Of a DNA stretch of 15,104 nucleotides, positions 1 to 6,605 are shown in pieces. Each line of letters starts with the position of its first letter. Position 1 is the stretch's first letter. The DNA lies in assembly GCA_002506745.1 (NCBI GenBank), contig DAYE01000089.1, positions 43,945-59,048 on the forward strand. The letters are read 5' to 3'. The notes under the pieces are model-generated. The model saw nothing but the letters and a program-made list of their open reading frames with translations. It was not told the DNA's origin and ran no database searches. The stretch comes from Euryarchaeota archaeon UBA33 (lineage in GTDB: Archaea; Thermoplasmatota; E2; DHVEG-1). Both the position numbers and the translations under genes were made by a program.

Positions 1-101
1 ACAAGAAATACAAGCCAGCCGACACCAACAAGGATAGATAACGATACTCTCCAACCAAGACCTTCTGTTTCGTTTCCCTTATTCTGTGTTTCCTCACTCA
101 T
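1..101 (-). CDS. Small membrane protein, 5' end only (runs off the window)
   Basis: The reverse strand reads ATG at 101-99 and stays open to the window edge, giving 33 complete codons that begin MSEETQNKGNETEG. A charged, polar N-terminus of about 14 residues is followed by a hydrophobic run (LSILVGVGWLVFL) that looks like the start of a transmembrane helix. Two signals support a real start: a GAGGGTG Shine-Dalgarno site at 108-114, 6 nt from the ATG, and a TTTATATA box on the same strand at 153-160. The product is probably a short cytoplasm-facing, membrane-anchored protein. No function can be assigned because the rest lies outside the window. Confidence 0.65.
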   Translation of the reverse strand, partial: MSEETQNKGNETEGLGWRVSLSILVGVGWLVFL

Positions 102-152
102 AGAAGACACCCTCGAATCATTCTGGAACTATAGTGAGAGATTCGGTTCCAG

Positions 153-160
153 TATATAAA
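153..160 (-). promoter_or_regulatory. TATA box of the partial membrane-protein gene
   Basis: The reverse strand reads TTTATATA, the archaeal TBP consensus. With the usual spacing of about 25 nt, transcription would begin near 131, leaving a leader of about 30 nt that contains the GAGGGTG site before the ATG at 101. The A/T core is nearly symmetric, but the next plus-strand gene starts 130 nt away, so the minus orientation fits better. Confidence 0.55.
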
Positions 161-250
161 TATAACAATAGCAAAAGAGAGTCAGGCGAAAAGCAATGTT
201 TTTTTTCCACGACCAACGATTTCAGCTGCTTTTTGGGAAAGGAGGTACTT

Positions 251-258
251 TTTTATAG
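251..258 (+). promoter_or_regulatory. Candidate TATA box of the Lrp-like regulator
   Basis: TTTTATAG, preceded by a purine-rich stretch (GGGAAAGGAGGT) that could act as BRE. Standard spacing predicts a transcript start near 280, only about 8 nt before the ATG at 288. The gene has no Shine-Dalgarno site, so a leaderless or near-leaderless message is likely. The GGAGGT at 241-246 lies upstream of this box and is unlikely to be a ribosome site. Confidence 0.4.
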
Positions 259-287
259 ATATTAGGGATGCATTACCGTAAATTCAT

Positions 288-824
288 ATGATAACGAACT
301 CAAAAAAAATCATCGAACAACTCAATAAAGATGAAGAGCAGATACTGACTGCGCTTCAAAAAAACTCCAAAGATAGTATCAACTCAATCGCAAAATACTG
401 TGGGTTCTCAAGACAAAAAGTAAAAAGGATTTTGACAAGATTGGAAAAAGACCATGTGATCTTTGGGTATACCGCTATCATAGATGAGAAAAAACAAGGA
501 CGTCTCAAATATGTGTTATTAATAAAACGGTCCATGAACAAAATAGACAAAAATACAGCGGAAAAAATCGCATATCAAATGTATGACGAAGATTACGAAA
601 AACAGGGAATAACCATTGAAAGTAGCTATCTCATTCATGGTGAATATGATTGGATGATTATCTTTACTTCGCCAAATCTACGAGATGCAAAAAAATTCAG
701 CACCATGCTTATTGAAAATTATCCAAATATTATCATGAAGATAAACCTCATGCAAATACTTCATTCCCCGAAAACACACCATATCATCAGCCCCACTCCA
801 GAGTACCTGTTAGAATTTTTATAA
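288..824 (+). CDS. Lrp/AsnC-like winged-helix transcription regulator
   Basis: The protein has 178 residues. Residues about 13-62 form a typical Lrp/AsnC helix-turn-helix with wing: a DEEQILTALQKNSKDS helix, then IAKYCGFSRQKVKRILTRLEKDHVIFGYTAII, ending in the characteristic 'I-GYTAIID' strand. Residues about 73-160 have alternating strands and helices like the RAM/effector domain of the family (YVLLIKRS; GEYDWMIIFTSPN; a final MKINLMQIL strand). It is somewhat longer than the usual 140-160 aa, because of an insertion around 85-110 and a short C-terminal tail. It probably binds DNA as a dimer or higher oligomer. It stands alone, divergent from the partial membrane-protein gene, and may regulate that gene or itself. 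The ligand cannot be read from the sequence. The ATG lacks a Shine-Dalgarno site, and a 7-codon ORF from 268 ends over it (TGA at 289-291). Confidence 0.8.
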   Translation: MITNSKKIIEQLNKDEEQILTALQKNSKDSINSIAKYCGFSRQKVKRILTRLEKDHVIFGYTAIIDEKKQGRLKYVLLIKRSMNKIDKNTAEKIAYQMYDEDYEKQGITIESSYLIHGEYDWMIIFTSPNLRDAKKFSTMLIENYPNIIMKINLMQILHSPKTHHIISPTPEYLLEFL

Positions 825-920
825 TACCATGCTAATGTTTAACCGATAATCTTATAAAAACATTTCTGCTTCGGAGTAAAAAGAAGGACAGGAGGCAAAT
901 AAGATAATTATCAGAAAACT

Positions 921-928
921 TTTAATAA
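921..928 (+). promoter_or_regulatory. Candidate TATA box of the coiled-coil/aMBF1/TsaC/MetAP operon
   Basis: TTTAATAA on the plus strand predicts a start near 950 and a leader of about 28 nt to the ATG at 978. A 10-bp perfect palindrome, GATAATTATC (903-912), sits just upstream and could be an operator. A second TATA-like site, TTATAAAA at 851-858, could be an alternative promoter. The rest of 825-977 shows no gene. Confidence 0.4.
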
Positions 929-977
929 AGACCCAGTATTTTACCTCCGTGTTTTTCCGTTGAGTACGAGGCAGAAA

Positions 978-1850
978 ATGGACGACGAACCGTTAGAAGA
1001 CATGGTCCGAAAAAAAGACGAATTCCAAGAAAAAGCGAATCAGTTAAAGAAAAGTAGAGATGAGTTGCACGACCAGTCGAAAAAAATGGCAAGAGAACGC
1101 GATGAACTCAACGCAAAGGTTCGACAGATACGGAACCTGTTAAATGAACATAAAAAGAAACGGGATGAATATAATGAACGTGTCAAGCATGCAAAAGAGC
1201 AGCGAAATGAATTTCTCACAAATCATCTTGAATTAAAAAAGAAGATCAAAGAACTCGAGAGGGAACGAACAGTAAATTCTGGTGTGAATGTCAATGAGTT
1301 AAAACAATATCTCAGAAAACTTGAAACGGAACAGATGACCCAGCCAATGTCCGCTCAGAAGGAAAAAAAACTGATTGACACAATTAAGGGAATTGCTTTG
1401 AAGATCAAAGAAGCGGATGAAAAATTAAATAAGGATCCAAAACTGAAAAAAGCGATCGAAGAAGAAAAGTTGACACGCCAGAAAGCAGAAAAACAACATG
1501 AGCTCGTCGAGAAAATCGCAAAGAAAGCACAGGAAGAACACCAAGGGATGCTCGAACAATTAAAACAGCTCGATAAACTCGTGAAACGAACAACAGAGAT
1601 ACAAGAAAATATCGTGATAACAAAAATTGAGGCAGATAAACTACATAAAGAATTTATTGACCATGTTAATAATATTCATGAACTGGAGAAAAACATCTCA
1701 AGCACCGAAAAGAAGAAAGAGAAAAAGAAAAAATTGGCTGATGTATCCGCTGCTCAGAAAGAGGCGGATGATATCTTCGATCGTTTCAAACGCGGAGAGA
1801 AACTCAGCACTGAGGATCTGATGGTTCTGCAGAAAGCAGGATTGTTATAA
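978..1850 (+). CDS. Archaeal coiled-coil protein (COG1340-like)
   Basis: About 290 residues, highly charged (Lys, Glu, Arg, Asp and Gln rich), with almost continuous heptad-like helix from the N-terminus to about residue 250 and no signal peptide or membrane segment. The C-terminal end, DIFDRFKRGEKLSTEDLMVLQ, is a short non-coil helical cap resembling that of the COG1340 family of uncharacterised archaeal coiled-coil proteins. The frame is open to a TTG at 960, but that codon has no ribosome site; the ATG at 978 has GAGG at 968-971 with 6-nt spacing, so I prefer it. The gene is 27 nt upstream of aMBF1 and probably heads that operon. The family's role is unknown; a cytoplasmic rod or scaffold is inference from the coiled coil. 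Confidence 0.8.
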   Translation: MDDEPLEDMVRKKDEFQEKANQLKKSRDELHDQSKKMARERDELNAKVRQIRNLLNEHKKKRDEYNERVKHAKEQRNEFLTNHLELKKKIKELERERTVNSGVNVNELKQYLRKLETEQMTQPMSAQKEKKLIDTIKGIALKIKEADEKLNKDPKLKKAIEEEKLTRQKAEKQHELVEKIAKKAQEEHQGMLEQLKQLDKLVKRTTEIQENIVITKIEADKLHKEFIDHVNNIHELEKNISSTEKKKEKKKKLADVSAAQKEADDIFDRFKRGEKLSTEDLMVLQKAGLL

Positions 1851-1877
1851 CGAAATACCTCTTGGAGGGACGTTGAA

Positions 1878-2369
1878 ATGCCTTGTGAACTTTGTGGGAG
1901 AGAGTGTAAAGGAGGTAAAGAAGCGATTATTGATGGGGCAAAAATGTTCGTCTGCCCCGATTGTATCAAATACGCAGAAGGGGTTGTCCAACCTGAACCA
2001 GTAAGAACGAACAGCCCACCTCTACCTCAACGAATTCCTGTGAAAAGAACCCAGAACAGAGAACGGGATATATACAAAGACAGGGGTATGGAGAGAGAGC
2101 TGGTGACAAACTGGAACCACCTTATTGAACAAGCACGAAAAAAGAAAGGACTCACCCGCGAAGAACTTGGATTCAAGATCGGGGAACGAACCGTGACGAT
2201 CGCCAAAGTGGAAAACGGTGACCTTCGACCATCTGATCAGACGATAGCAAAGCTCGAAAAAGAACTTGGAATCCATCTCATGGAAGAAGTAAAAGAAGTC
2301 CCTACGGGATTGCAGAAAGGAACCCAAACTGGATTCACCCTTGGTGATTTTATCAAAACAGATAAGTAA
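1878..2369 (+). CDS. Archaeal multiprotein bridging factor aMBF1 (zinc ribbon + XRE-type HTH)
   Basis: 163 residues. The N-terminus carries a zinc-ribbon pattern C3-x2-C6 ... C26-x2-C29 (PCELCG, VCPDC), followed by a basic, proline-rich linker (about 38-70). Residues about 77-135 form a Cro/C1-type helix-turn-helix (LIEQARKKKGLTREELGFKI, then a VENGDLRP turn). This ribbon-linker-HTH order is that of archaeal MBF1, homologous to the eukaryotic coactivator that bridges TBP and activators; archaeal members have also been associated with ribosomes and translation. A strong GGAGGG site at 1864-1869, 8 nt before the ATG, fixes the start. It is tightly linked to TsaC downstream (5 nt). A third Cys (C10) in the ribbon region may or may not bind metal. 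Confidence 0.9.
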   Translation: MPCELCGRECKGGKEAIIDGAKMFVCPDCIKYAEGVVQPEPVRTNSPPLPQRIPVKRTQNRERDIYKDRGMERELVTNWNHLIEQARKKKGLTREELGFKIGERTVTIAKVENGDLRPSDQTIAKLEKELGIHLMEEVKEVPTGLQKGTQTGFTLGDFIKTDK

Positions 2370-2374
2370 GACGC

Positions 2375-2971
2375 ATGAAAAAAAACGATTTCTCGGCAGC
2401 GATACAAGCATTGAAAGAAGGAGAGCTCATTATTTATCCGACAGACACCCTCTATGCGCTTGGTGCAGATATTTACAATGATACAGCGGTGAAAAAAGTT
2501 TTTAATCTTAAACGACGACCCTACTCAATTCCCTTACCTATTGCGGTTTCGTCGATCCAAGCGATTGACACGATTGCATGGATGAATGACACTGCACGAA
2601 AAGTAAGTGAAAAGTTTTTACCAGGAAGCGTTACGATTATCTTGAAAAAAAAACCAGTAGTTCCATCTCTTGTAACCAGTGGCTTTGATACCATTGCAAT
2701 ACGAATACCAAAAAATCCGATCGCATTAAAGTTACTGTCAGAATACGGTCCATTGACCGTGACAAGCGCAAATATCCATGAGGAAAAAACTCAAGGTACA
2801 ATCAAAGATATTCTTCAACAGATAAAGACATCTATCCCAGTCTGCTTGCATGATGGCAGAAAAGAAGGAGCTGCTTCGACGATTGTAGATCTTTCAATGA
2901 AAAAACCACAGGTGGTTCGCGAAGGTTCTATTAGTGAAAAAGAGCTTCTGGATGTGATATCACATGGATGA
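2375..2971 (+). CDS. L-threonylcarbamoyladenylate synthase (TsaC/Sua5/YrdC family)
   Basis: 198 residues, a single YrdC-like domain without the C-terminal Sua5 extension, so of TsaC type. It makes threonylcarbamoyl-AMP from threonine, bicarbonate and ATP, the first step of t6A37 modification of ANN-decoding tRNAs; the KEOPS complex transfers the group. Family motifs are visible in order: YPTDTLYALG (21-30), KRRP (46-49) in the basic nucleotide-binding loop, FLPGSVTIIL (81-90), the TSAN motif (130-133), STIVD (168-172) and REGSI (182-186). It starts 5 nt after the aMBF1 stop without an obvious Shine-Dalgarno site, so it is probably translationally coupled. Its end overlaps the MetAP gene by 8 nt. 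Confidence 0.92.
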   Translation: MKKNDFSAAIQALKEGELIIYPTDTLYALGADIYNDTAVKKVFNLKRRPYSIPLPIAVSSIQAIDTIAWMNDTARKVSEKFLPGSVTIILKKKPVVPSLVTSGFDTIAIRIPKNPIALKLLSEYGPLTVTSANIHEEKTQGTIKDILQQIKTSIPVCLHDGRKEGAASTIVDLSMKKPQVVREGSISEKELLDVISHG

Positions 2972-3863
2972 TTCAGCATATGAGAAATATAAACGCGCAG
3001 GGAAAATCGCAGCAGATGCTCGTAACTATGGAGTCACCCTGCTTAAACCAGGAGCGAGGTTATTCGACATCGCTACAATGATTGAAAAGAAAATAACAAA
3101 AAATGGTGCAGGTCTTGCATTCCCCGTGAACATCGCACTCAACACCCTTGCAGCTCATTATAGCCCCTGGTATGAGGATCCTCTCTCGTTGAAGAAAGGA
3201 GACGTGGTAAAACTCGATGTCGGTGCGCACTTTGATGGGTATATCGCTGACACCGCAGTGACCGTTGAACTCGAAACACACCTGTATGATGTGATGATTC
3301 ATGCATCGGATGAGGCGTTAAAAAAGGTCATCGATGTCCTAACGACGCATCTGCCGCTTTCCGAGGCAGGGAAAACAATTCAAAATACCATCACGTCGTT
3401 CGGATACAAACCCATTGAGAATCTGATGGGTCATGGGGTGGACAGGTACGAACTTCATTCAGGAATCTCAATACCCAATGTAGGAAATCTAGGGGGTAAA
3501 ACCACATTACATGACGGTGATGTAGTAGCAATTGAGCCTTTCGCGACAAACGGCGCAGGTCATGTGATAGCCGGACAAGGCAGTAATATTTACATCTGTA
3601 AAGACTCCATAAAAGCAAAATTCATCCGAGACAATAAGACAAAAGTCCTCTTTGAGAAAATACATACACATTTCGGTACATTGCCTTTTGCCCAGCGATG
3701 GTGCCATGAGTTGTTCCCCAACGATGATGTCGCGATGAAAAAACTATCAGTCTTAGGGGTCATACAACACTACCCGCAGCTTCTTGAGGCAAAAGGCGGG
3801 ATCGTCACCCAAAAGGAACATACGGTGATTGTGAGAGAAGATGGATGTGAGGTGATAACATAA
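2964..3863 (+). CDS. map: Methionine aminopeptidase, type II
   Basis: 299 residues, the usual length for archaeal type II MetAP. It removes the initiator methionine from nascent proteins in the cytoplasm. The five dinuclear-metal ligands of the pita-bread fold are all present: D85 (KLDVGA), D96 (IADTAV), H157 (GHGV), E191 (AIEPFA) and E285 (TQKEHTVIV). H65 (AAHYSP) matches the conserved substrate-pocket His. Residues about 215-275 form the helical insertion that marks type II enzymes. The gene overlaps tsaC by 8 nt; a GTGAT ribosome site (2954-2958) lies inside tsaC. The start codon sits at the edge of a 14-bp perfect palindrome (2952-2965), which may be chance. Its last codons contain the GAGGTGAT site of the next gene. 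Confidence 0.95.
   Translation: MDDSAYEKYKRAGKIAADARNYGVTLLKPGARLFDIATMIEKKITKNGAGLAFPVNIALNTLAAHYSPWYEDPLSLKKGDVVKLDVGAHFDGYIADTAVTVELETHLYDVMIHASDEALKKVIDVLTTHLPLSEAGKTIQNTITSFGYKPIENLMGHGVDRYELHSGISIPNVGNLGGKTTLHDGDVVAIEPFATNGAGHVIAGQGSNIYICKDSIKAKFIRDNKTKVLFEKIHTHFGTLPFAQRWCHELFPNDDVAMKKLSVLGVIQHYPQLLEAKGGIVTQKEHTVIVREDGCEVIT
3849..3856 (+). promoter_or_regulatory. Shine-Dalgarno site that argues for the ATA start
   Basis: GAGGTGAT, an exact match to the expected anti-16S sequence, lies within the last codons of the MetAP gene. Three bases separate its final T from ATA 3860, the same spacing as at the 32-aa gene (GGTGA at 12039-12043, ATG at 12048). It is more than 100 nt from GTG 3962, so it cannot serve that codon. 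Confidence 0.6.
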
Positions 3864-4726
3864 AATCAGCTAAGAATAATGGGAAGACCGAGGTAAAAAT
3901 CATTCAACTCGAGGAGCTGACCTGGAAGCAGCTCGATGCACTCGACCGTGATAAAACCATCGTGTTCATCCCTATGAGTCCTCTAGAGGAACACGGTCCA
4001 CATCTCCCAATCGGAACTGATTTATTGACTGCACGGGACGCTGCAAGAGAAGCGATTCGAACTATTAAGAAGCAAAAACCTGAGCTGACATGTGTTCTTT
4101 TCCCCATCATACCCTTAGGATATTCAAAGATGGCATCTGATTTCCCTGGTACTGTTTCGACCCAGATTAAAGCATTAAAGACCGTTGTTTATGATGTGTG
4201 TAGCTCGCTTGCAAGATTTGGTTTCAAGTATTATGTTCTTTGTACGTTTCATATGGACCTAGGACATCTCAAAGGTCTTTATAGTGGGATGAATAAAGTA
4301 ATGAAAGCCCACAAAGTTAAAATCATTGAACCCTGGGGCCCTTACTTCTACAGTAAGGAAGTGGAGAAACGAGAACCACAAGTCGGGTTTGACACGAAAA
4401 AAGAAGTTCATGCGTGTTTTCGAGAGACCTCTCTGATGAATTATCAATATCCATATCTCGTTGACCCATGCTATAAGGATCTTCAGAGTATTTATCGTGA
4501 CTTGTATTCACCTCGGGTCTTGGGGAAAACCTTCAAGGAGATTGGTATAAGTGAAGGATATGTCGGTAGTCCTGCTCGAGCTGACAGTGATTATGGACGA
4601 TGGTATTTTCAACAGATTGTTGAGACATACGTCCAAGCAACCCTTGATATGATGGAAGGAAAAAAACCACCAGAGCTCCCAACACAGACGCAGCTGCTCA
4701 TGCGATCAATGTTCTGGCTTCATTAG
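3860..4726 (+). CDS. Creatininase-family metal hydrolase, divergent; apparent ATA start
   Basis: The conserved creatininase N-terminus (EVKIIQLEELTW..., then FIPMSPLEEHGPHLPIGTD) begins well before the first standard start codon, GTG 3962. The frame is open from 3851 and has no in-frame ATG, GTG or TTG before 3962. ATA at 3860 overlaps the MetAP TAA (ATAA) and has GAGGTGAT at 3849-3856, so I take it as the start; the protein is then 288 aa. If GTG 3962 were used, 254 aa would remain and about 34 family-like residues would be lost. Metal ligands matching P. putida creatininase E34, H36 and D45 are E43, H45 and D54. The later H-x-E pair appears as H131-M-D133 (TFHMD), so Asp replaces Glu. Family members include creatininase, the deformylase ArfB and MftE-type peptidases; the substrate here is unknown. 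It is the last gene of the operon. Confidence 0.78.
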   Translation: MKSAKNNGKTEVKIIQLEELTWKQLDALDRDKTIVFIPMSPLEEHGPHLPIGTDLLTARDAAREAIRTIKKQKPELTCVLFPIIPLGYSKMASDFPGTVSTQIKALKTVVYDVCSSLARFGFKYYVLCTFHMDLGHLKGLYSGMNKVMKAHKVKIIEPWGPYFYSKEVEKREPQVGFDTKKEVHACFRETSLMNYQYPYLVDPCYKDLQSIYRDLYSPRVLGKTFKEIGISEGYVGSPARADSDYGRWYFQQIVETYVQATLDMMEGKKPPELPTQTQLLMRSMFWLH

Positions 4727-4727
4727 C

Positions 4728-4733
4728 TTTTTT
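4728..4733 (+). terminator. T-run after the creatininase gene
   Basis: TTTTTT follows the TAG stop directly. Archaeal RNA polymerase can terminate at short T-tracts without a stem. Only 5 nt separate the convergent stop codons, so the run overlaps the stop of the caspase-like gene on the other strand. Confidence 0.35.
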
Positions 4734-5775
4734 ATGGCAATTGATAGGATCCATCACCTAAATATGTGAGTTTTGAGTGGAACAACCAGTTATAAAAACC
4801 ACCAGATCTGATGAGTCTGCAGACCTGCTGCACCATCAAACCATAGGATAGGAAACGGAATACCTGAGCAGAGGTAATACTATTGGTCCAAAACACCGTG
4901 TTTTGAGACCATCCCATGTAGACACGTGCTCCTGCATCAAGAAACTCTTGTGCCATCGAGGAGTCATACAACGCATAACAGGTCGCCATGAACACCAGAG
5001 AACCAGGGAACTGCTTTTGCGTATAATACTCTTTGATGAACGCAGGGGTGAACGCGACGTACCCTTGGTTCCCCACCATGCCTTTGACGATCAGGTGATT
5101 CTGATAGTCATAGGCGTATTTCTGTTCTGTTTCATTGGTCCAAAGCTCCCCGGTCGCTATCACGACCGCATCCGCTTGATGATCACCATCAACGTCAAAA
5201 TATCCTGCATGGGTATTCATGTAAATGACATCAGCTGAAAGATTGTTCTTGATATACGTGACATCAACTGCTTGGTTTGCCAGATATTCAATCGAATAAT
5301 CAAGGTTCAGCAAGGTGTTGATGATGCGCTGGCATTGATAATGACCGTACATCGATTCCGCTGGATTTAAGATGATCGCGGTTTTGTTTGTTCCACCTGT
5401 ATAGCTTTCATGAAAAGATGGATTGAGCATATCTCCGATGAACCTTTGTTTCTCAAAAAGAGGATCCATAAGAACAACATAGGATCCATCGATGAACTTC
5501 ACCGTTCTCGATGATCCTATCAGGCTTGCATACTCGATGAATGGATGCAGGTTGAACCATGTTTCTAACTCTACATGAGGGTCGGATGCAGCTACCAACG
5601 GATCGTGTTCTGTTCGTATCTGCTGTATCCCTTCCTGAATGATGTCGTCAGAAGATATCAGAAGAAATGACCCACCACCCTGGTCAGCCAACTGCGCCTG
5701 AAGAGGTATCCCACCAAAGAAGAGGCAAAGAAGGAGAAATATCGATAGAATTTTAGTTCTCAATCGGCTGACCAT
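4732..5775 (-). CDS. Secreted caspase-fold (clan CD-like) cysteine peptidase candidate
   Basis: 347 residues. A basic start and hydrophobic run (residues 1-23), ending near LQAQ (25-28), look like a cleaved signal peptide, so the protein is probably exported. Residues about 130-310 have the caspase/gingipain-like order: a strand-helix unit (KTAIILNPAESMYGHYQ), then 'I-Y-M-N-T-H189-A-G' as the His box, then 'LVFMATC266YAL' as the Cys box, then 'FLDAGARVYMGWS'. H189 and C266 would be the catalytic dyad. The His box reads HAG rather than the common HGG or HG. Residues 30-130 are an unassigned, possibly pro- or substrate-binding region. The gene has its own TATA box (5804-5811) and a very short leader. 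It follows the genes of other envelope proteins on the same strand. Target proteins are unknown; a protein-binding pseudo-enzyme cannot be excluded. Confidence 0.68.
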   Translation of the reverse strand: MVSRLRTKILSIFLLLCLFFGGIPLQAQLADQGGGSFLLISSDDIIQEGIQQIRTEHDPLVAASDPHVELETWFNLHPFIEYASLIGSSRTVKFIDGSYVVLMDPLFEKQRFIGDMLNPSFHESYTGGTNKTAIILNPAESMYGHYQCQRIINTLLNLDYSIEYLANQAVDVTYIKNNLSADVIYMNTHAGYFDVDGDHQADAVVIATGELWTNETEQKYAYDYQNHLIVKGMVGNQGYVAFTPAFIKEYYTQKQFPGSLVFMATCYALYDSSMAQEFLDAGARVYMGWSQNTVFWTNSITSAQVFRFLSYGLMVQQVCRLIRSGGFYNWLFHSKLTYLGDGSYQLP

Positions 5776-5803
5776 AGTACCAATTACCTATTCACGGAAA
5801 ATC

Positions 5804-5811
5804 TATATAAA
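5804..5811 (-). promoter_or_regulatory. TATA box of the caspase-like gene
   Basis: The reverse strand reads TTTATATA. About 25 nt further on, the start of transcription would fall near 5782, leaving a leader of only about 7 nt before ATG 5775. The gene therefore probably has its own near-leaderless message, separate from its upstream neighbour. Confidence 0.6.
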
Positions 5812-5815
5812 TATA

Positions 5816-5843
5816 TCGAAGAAGAAATAAAAAGAAAAAAAAG
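5816..5843 (-). terminator. T-tract terminator of the 222-aa gene
   Basis: On the minus strand the stop at 5846 is followed by a pyrimidine stretch with an uninterrupted run of eight T and further T-runs (complement of the A-rich 5821-5842). No stable stem is obvious, which fits an archaeal T-tract terminator. It ends just before the TATA box of the next gene. Confidence 0.5.
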
Positions 5844-5845
5844 GT

Positions 5846-6514
5846 TCAGTTGTTGAAACCAGCAGGGTACAGCTCCTGTAATACCTGGTCCATGATCTGG
5901 TTTATAACCTCGCTGAAGTTCAGACATTGCAAGATACGTAAGGTGAAAACCACTACGATAAGCGCGATAATCAGCACAACCGGGATCATGACAATCGCAG
6001 TAATGACACATGCGAATGGGTTTGTGGTGTTCAAACTAAGCGGCAGTGGTGTTTTTAATTGTTGCGCCGATAGTTTTGGTCCTGCGCTGCGGATCTCATC
6101 GATAAATAGCGATGGATCGTTTTTCAGGCGATTCAAATAGGTTTTAAATTCAGCAACAGTCATACCATTCTGCTCAAGAAGTGCTAACACCCGAGGATTT
6201 GAACTGAGTGTTTTAAGGAATTTTGCGAAAAAATCTGGGTTTGCATTCAGCAGTTTGATTGTCCGATCCAGTGCGTTATTCAGTGATGGTTGCATCGGGC
6301 GGAACAGATGAGAATTCATTCCTTTGCCAAGGTAATGGGACTGAATCGTTTGCTCACTATCTGTGTGAACCGAGCGTTGTGTTCGAACCGCAAACAAGGG
6401 TGATTCGATTTTTTGAGATGATTGTTCATCATTTGATCCGATCACAGAGCTAAACGAGGCAATCACTAAGAGAACAGCTGCCGATATGGTTACTATGAGA
6501 GTTTTTTTCTCCAT
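5846..6514 (-). CDS. Membrane-anchored extracytoplasmic orphan, 222 aa
   Basis: I do not recognise a family. Start: ATG at 6514 encodes MEKKTLIVTI followed by a hydrophobic run (residues 5-25) typical of a signal peptide or anchor; the frame is open further upstream but that part overlaps the 3' end of the 843-aa gene and looks like shadow. Residues 30-75 are polar and Ser/Gln rich and include SPLFAVRTQRS (38-48). Residues 80-150 are predicted helical (LDRTIKLLNANPDFFAKFL; VAEFKTYLNRLKNDPS). A strong hydrophobic segment at about 168-198 (ACVITAIVMIPVVLIIALIV) is a transmembrane helix, followed by a short amphipathic tail. If the first segment is cleaved, the central part is exposed outside and held by the C-terminal helix. 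Its position between two envelope-protein genes suggests a surface role, but this is inference. Confidence 0.65.
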   Translation of the reverse strand: MEKKTLIVTISAAVLLVIASFSSVIGSNDEQSSQKIESPLFAVRTQRSVHTDSEQTIQSHYLGKGMNSHLFRPMQPSLNNALDRTIKLLNANPDFFAKFLKTLSSNPRVLALLEQNGMTVAEFKTYLNRLKNDPSLFIDEIRSAGPKLSAQQLKTPLPLSLNTTNPFACVITAIVMIPVVLIIALIVVVFTLRILQCLNFSEVINQIMDQVLQELYPAGFNN

Positions 6515-6548
6515 ATTTCTTTCCCCAAAAAACCTATCGTTGTCCCCG

Positions 6549-6556
6549 TATTTAAT
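6549..6556 (-). promoter_or_regulatory. Candidate TATA box of the 222-aa gene
   Basis: The reverse strand reads ATTAAATA, which would place the transcript start near 6527, about 13 nt before ATG 6514. A second AT-rich site (ATATATTATA, about 6569-6578) lies further upstream. Confidence 0.35.
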
Positions 6557-6588
6557 TGTTGCCCTCGTATAATATATGATGGGAGATG

Positions 6589-6605
6589 AGGAAAAAAGAA
6601 AAAAT
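6589..6605 (-). terminator. T-tract terminator of the 871/843-aa gene pair
   Basis: Directly after the TAG stop (6608-6606) the minus strand reads six T, C, six T, then CC. This is a typical archaeal T-tract termination signal and separates the gene pair from the 222-aa gene. Confidence 0.5.

Noticed and set aside
241..246. GGAGGT as ribosome site for the Lrp-like gene
   Set aside because: It is over 40 nt from the ATG and upstream of the predicted TATA box.
960..977. TTG start for the coiled-coil protein
   Set aside because: No ribosome site at TTG, while ATG 978 has GAGG at 6-nt spacing.
2952..2965. 14-bp perfect palindrome ATGTGATATCACAT over the MetAP start
   Set aside because: About one such palindrome is expected by chance in 15 kb, and it lies within coding sequence of both genes; an operator here is unlikely.
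4903..5238. 111-codon plus-strand ORF inside the caspase-like gene
   Set aside because: Antisense shadow of the region carrying the His and Cys boxes; no start signals.
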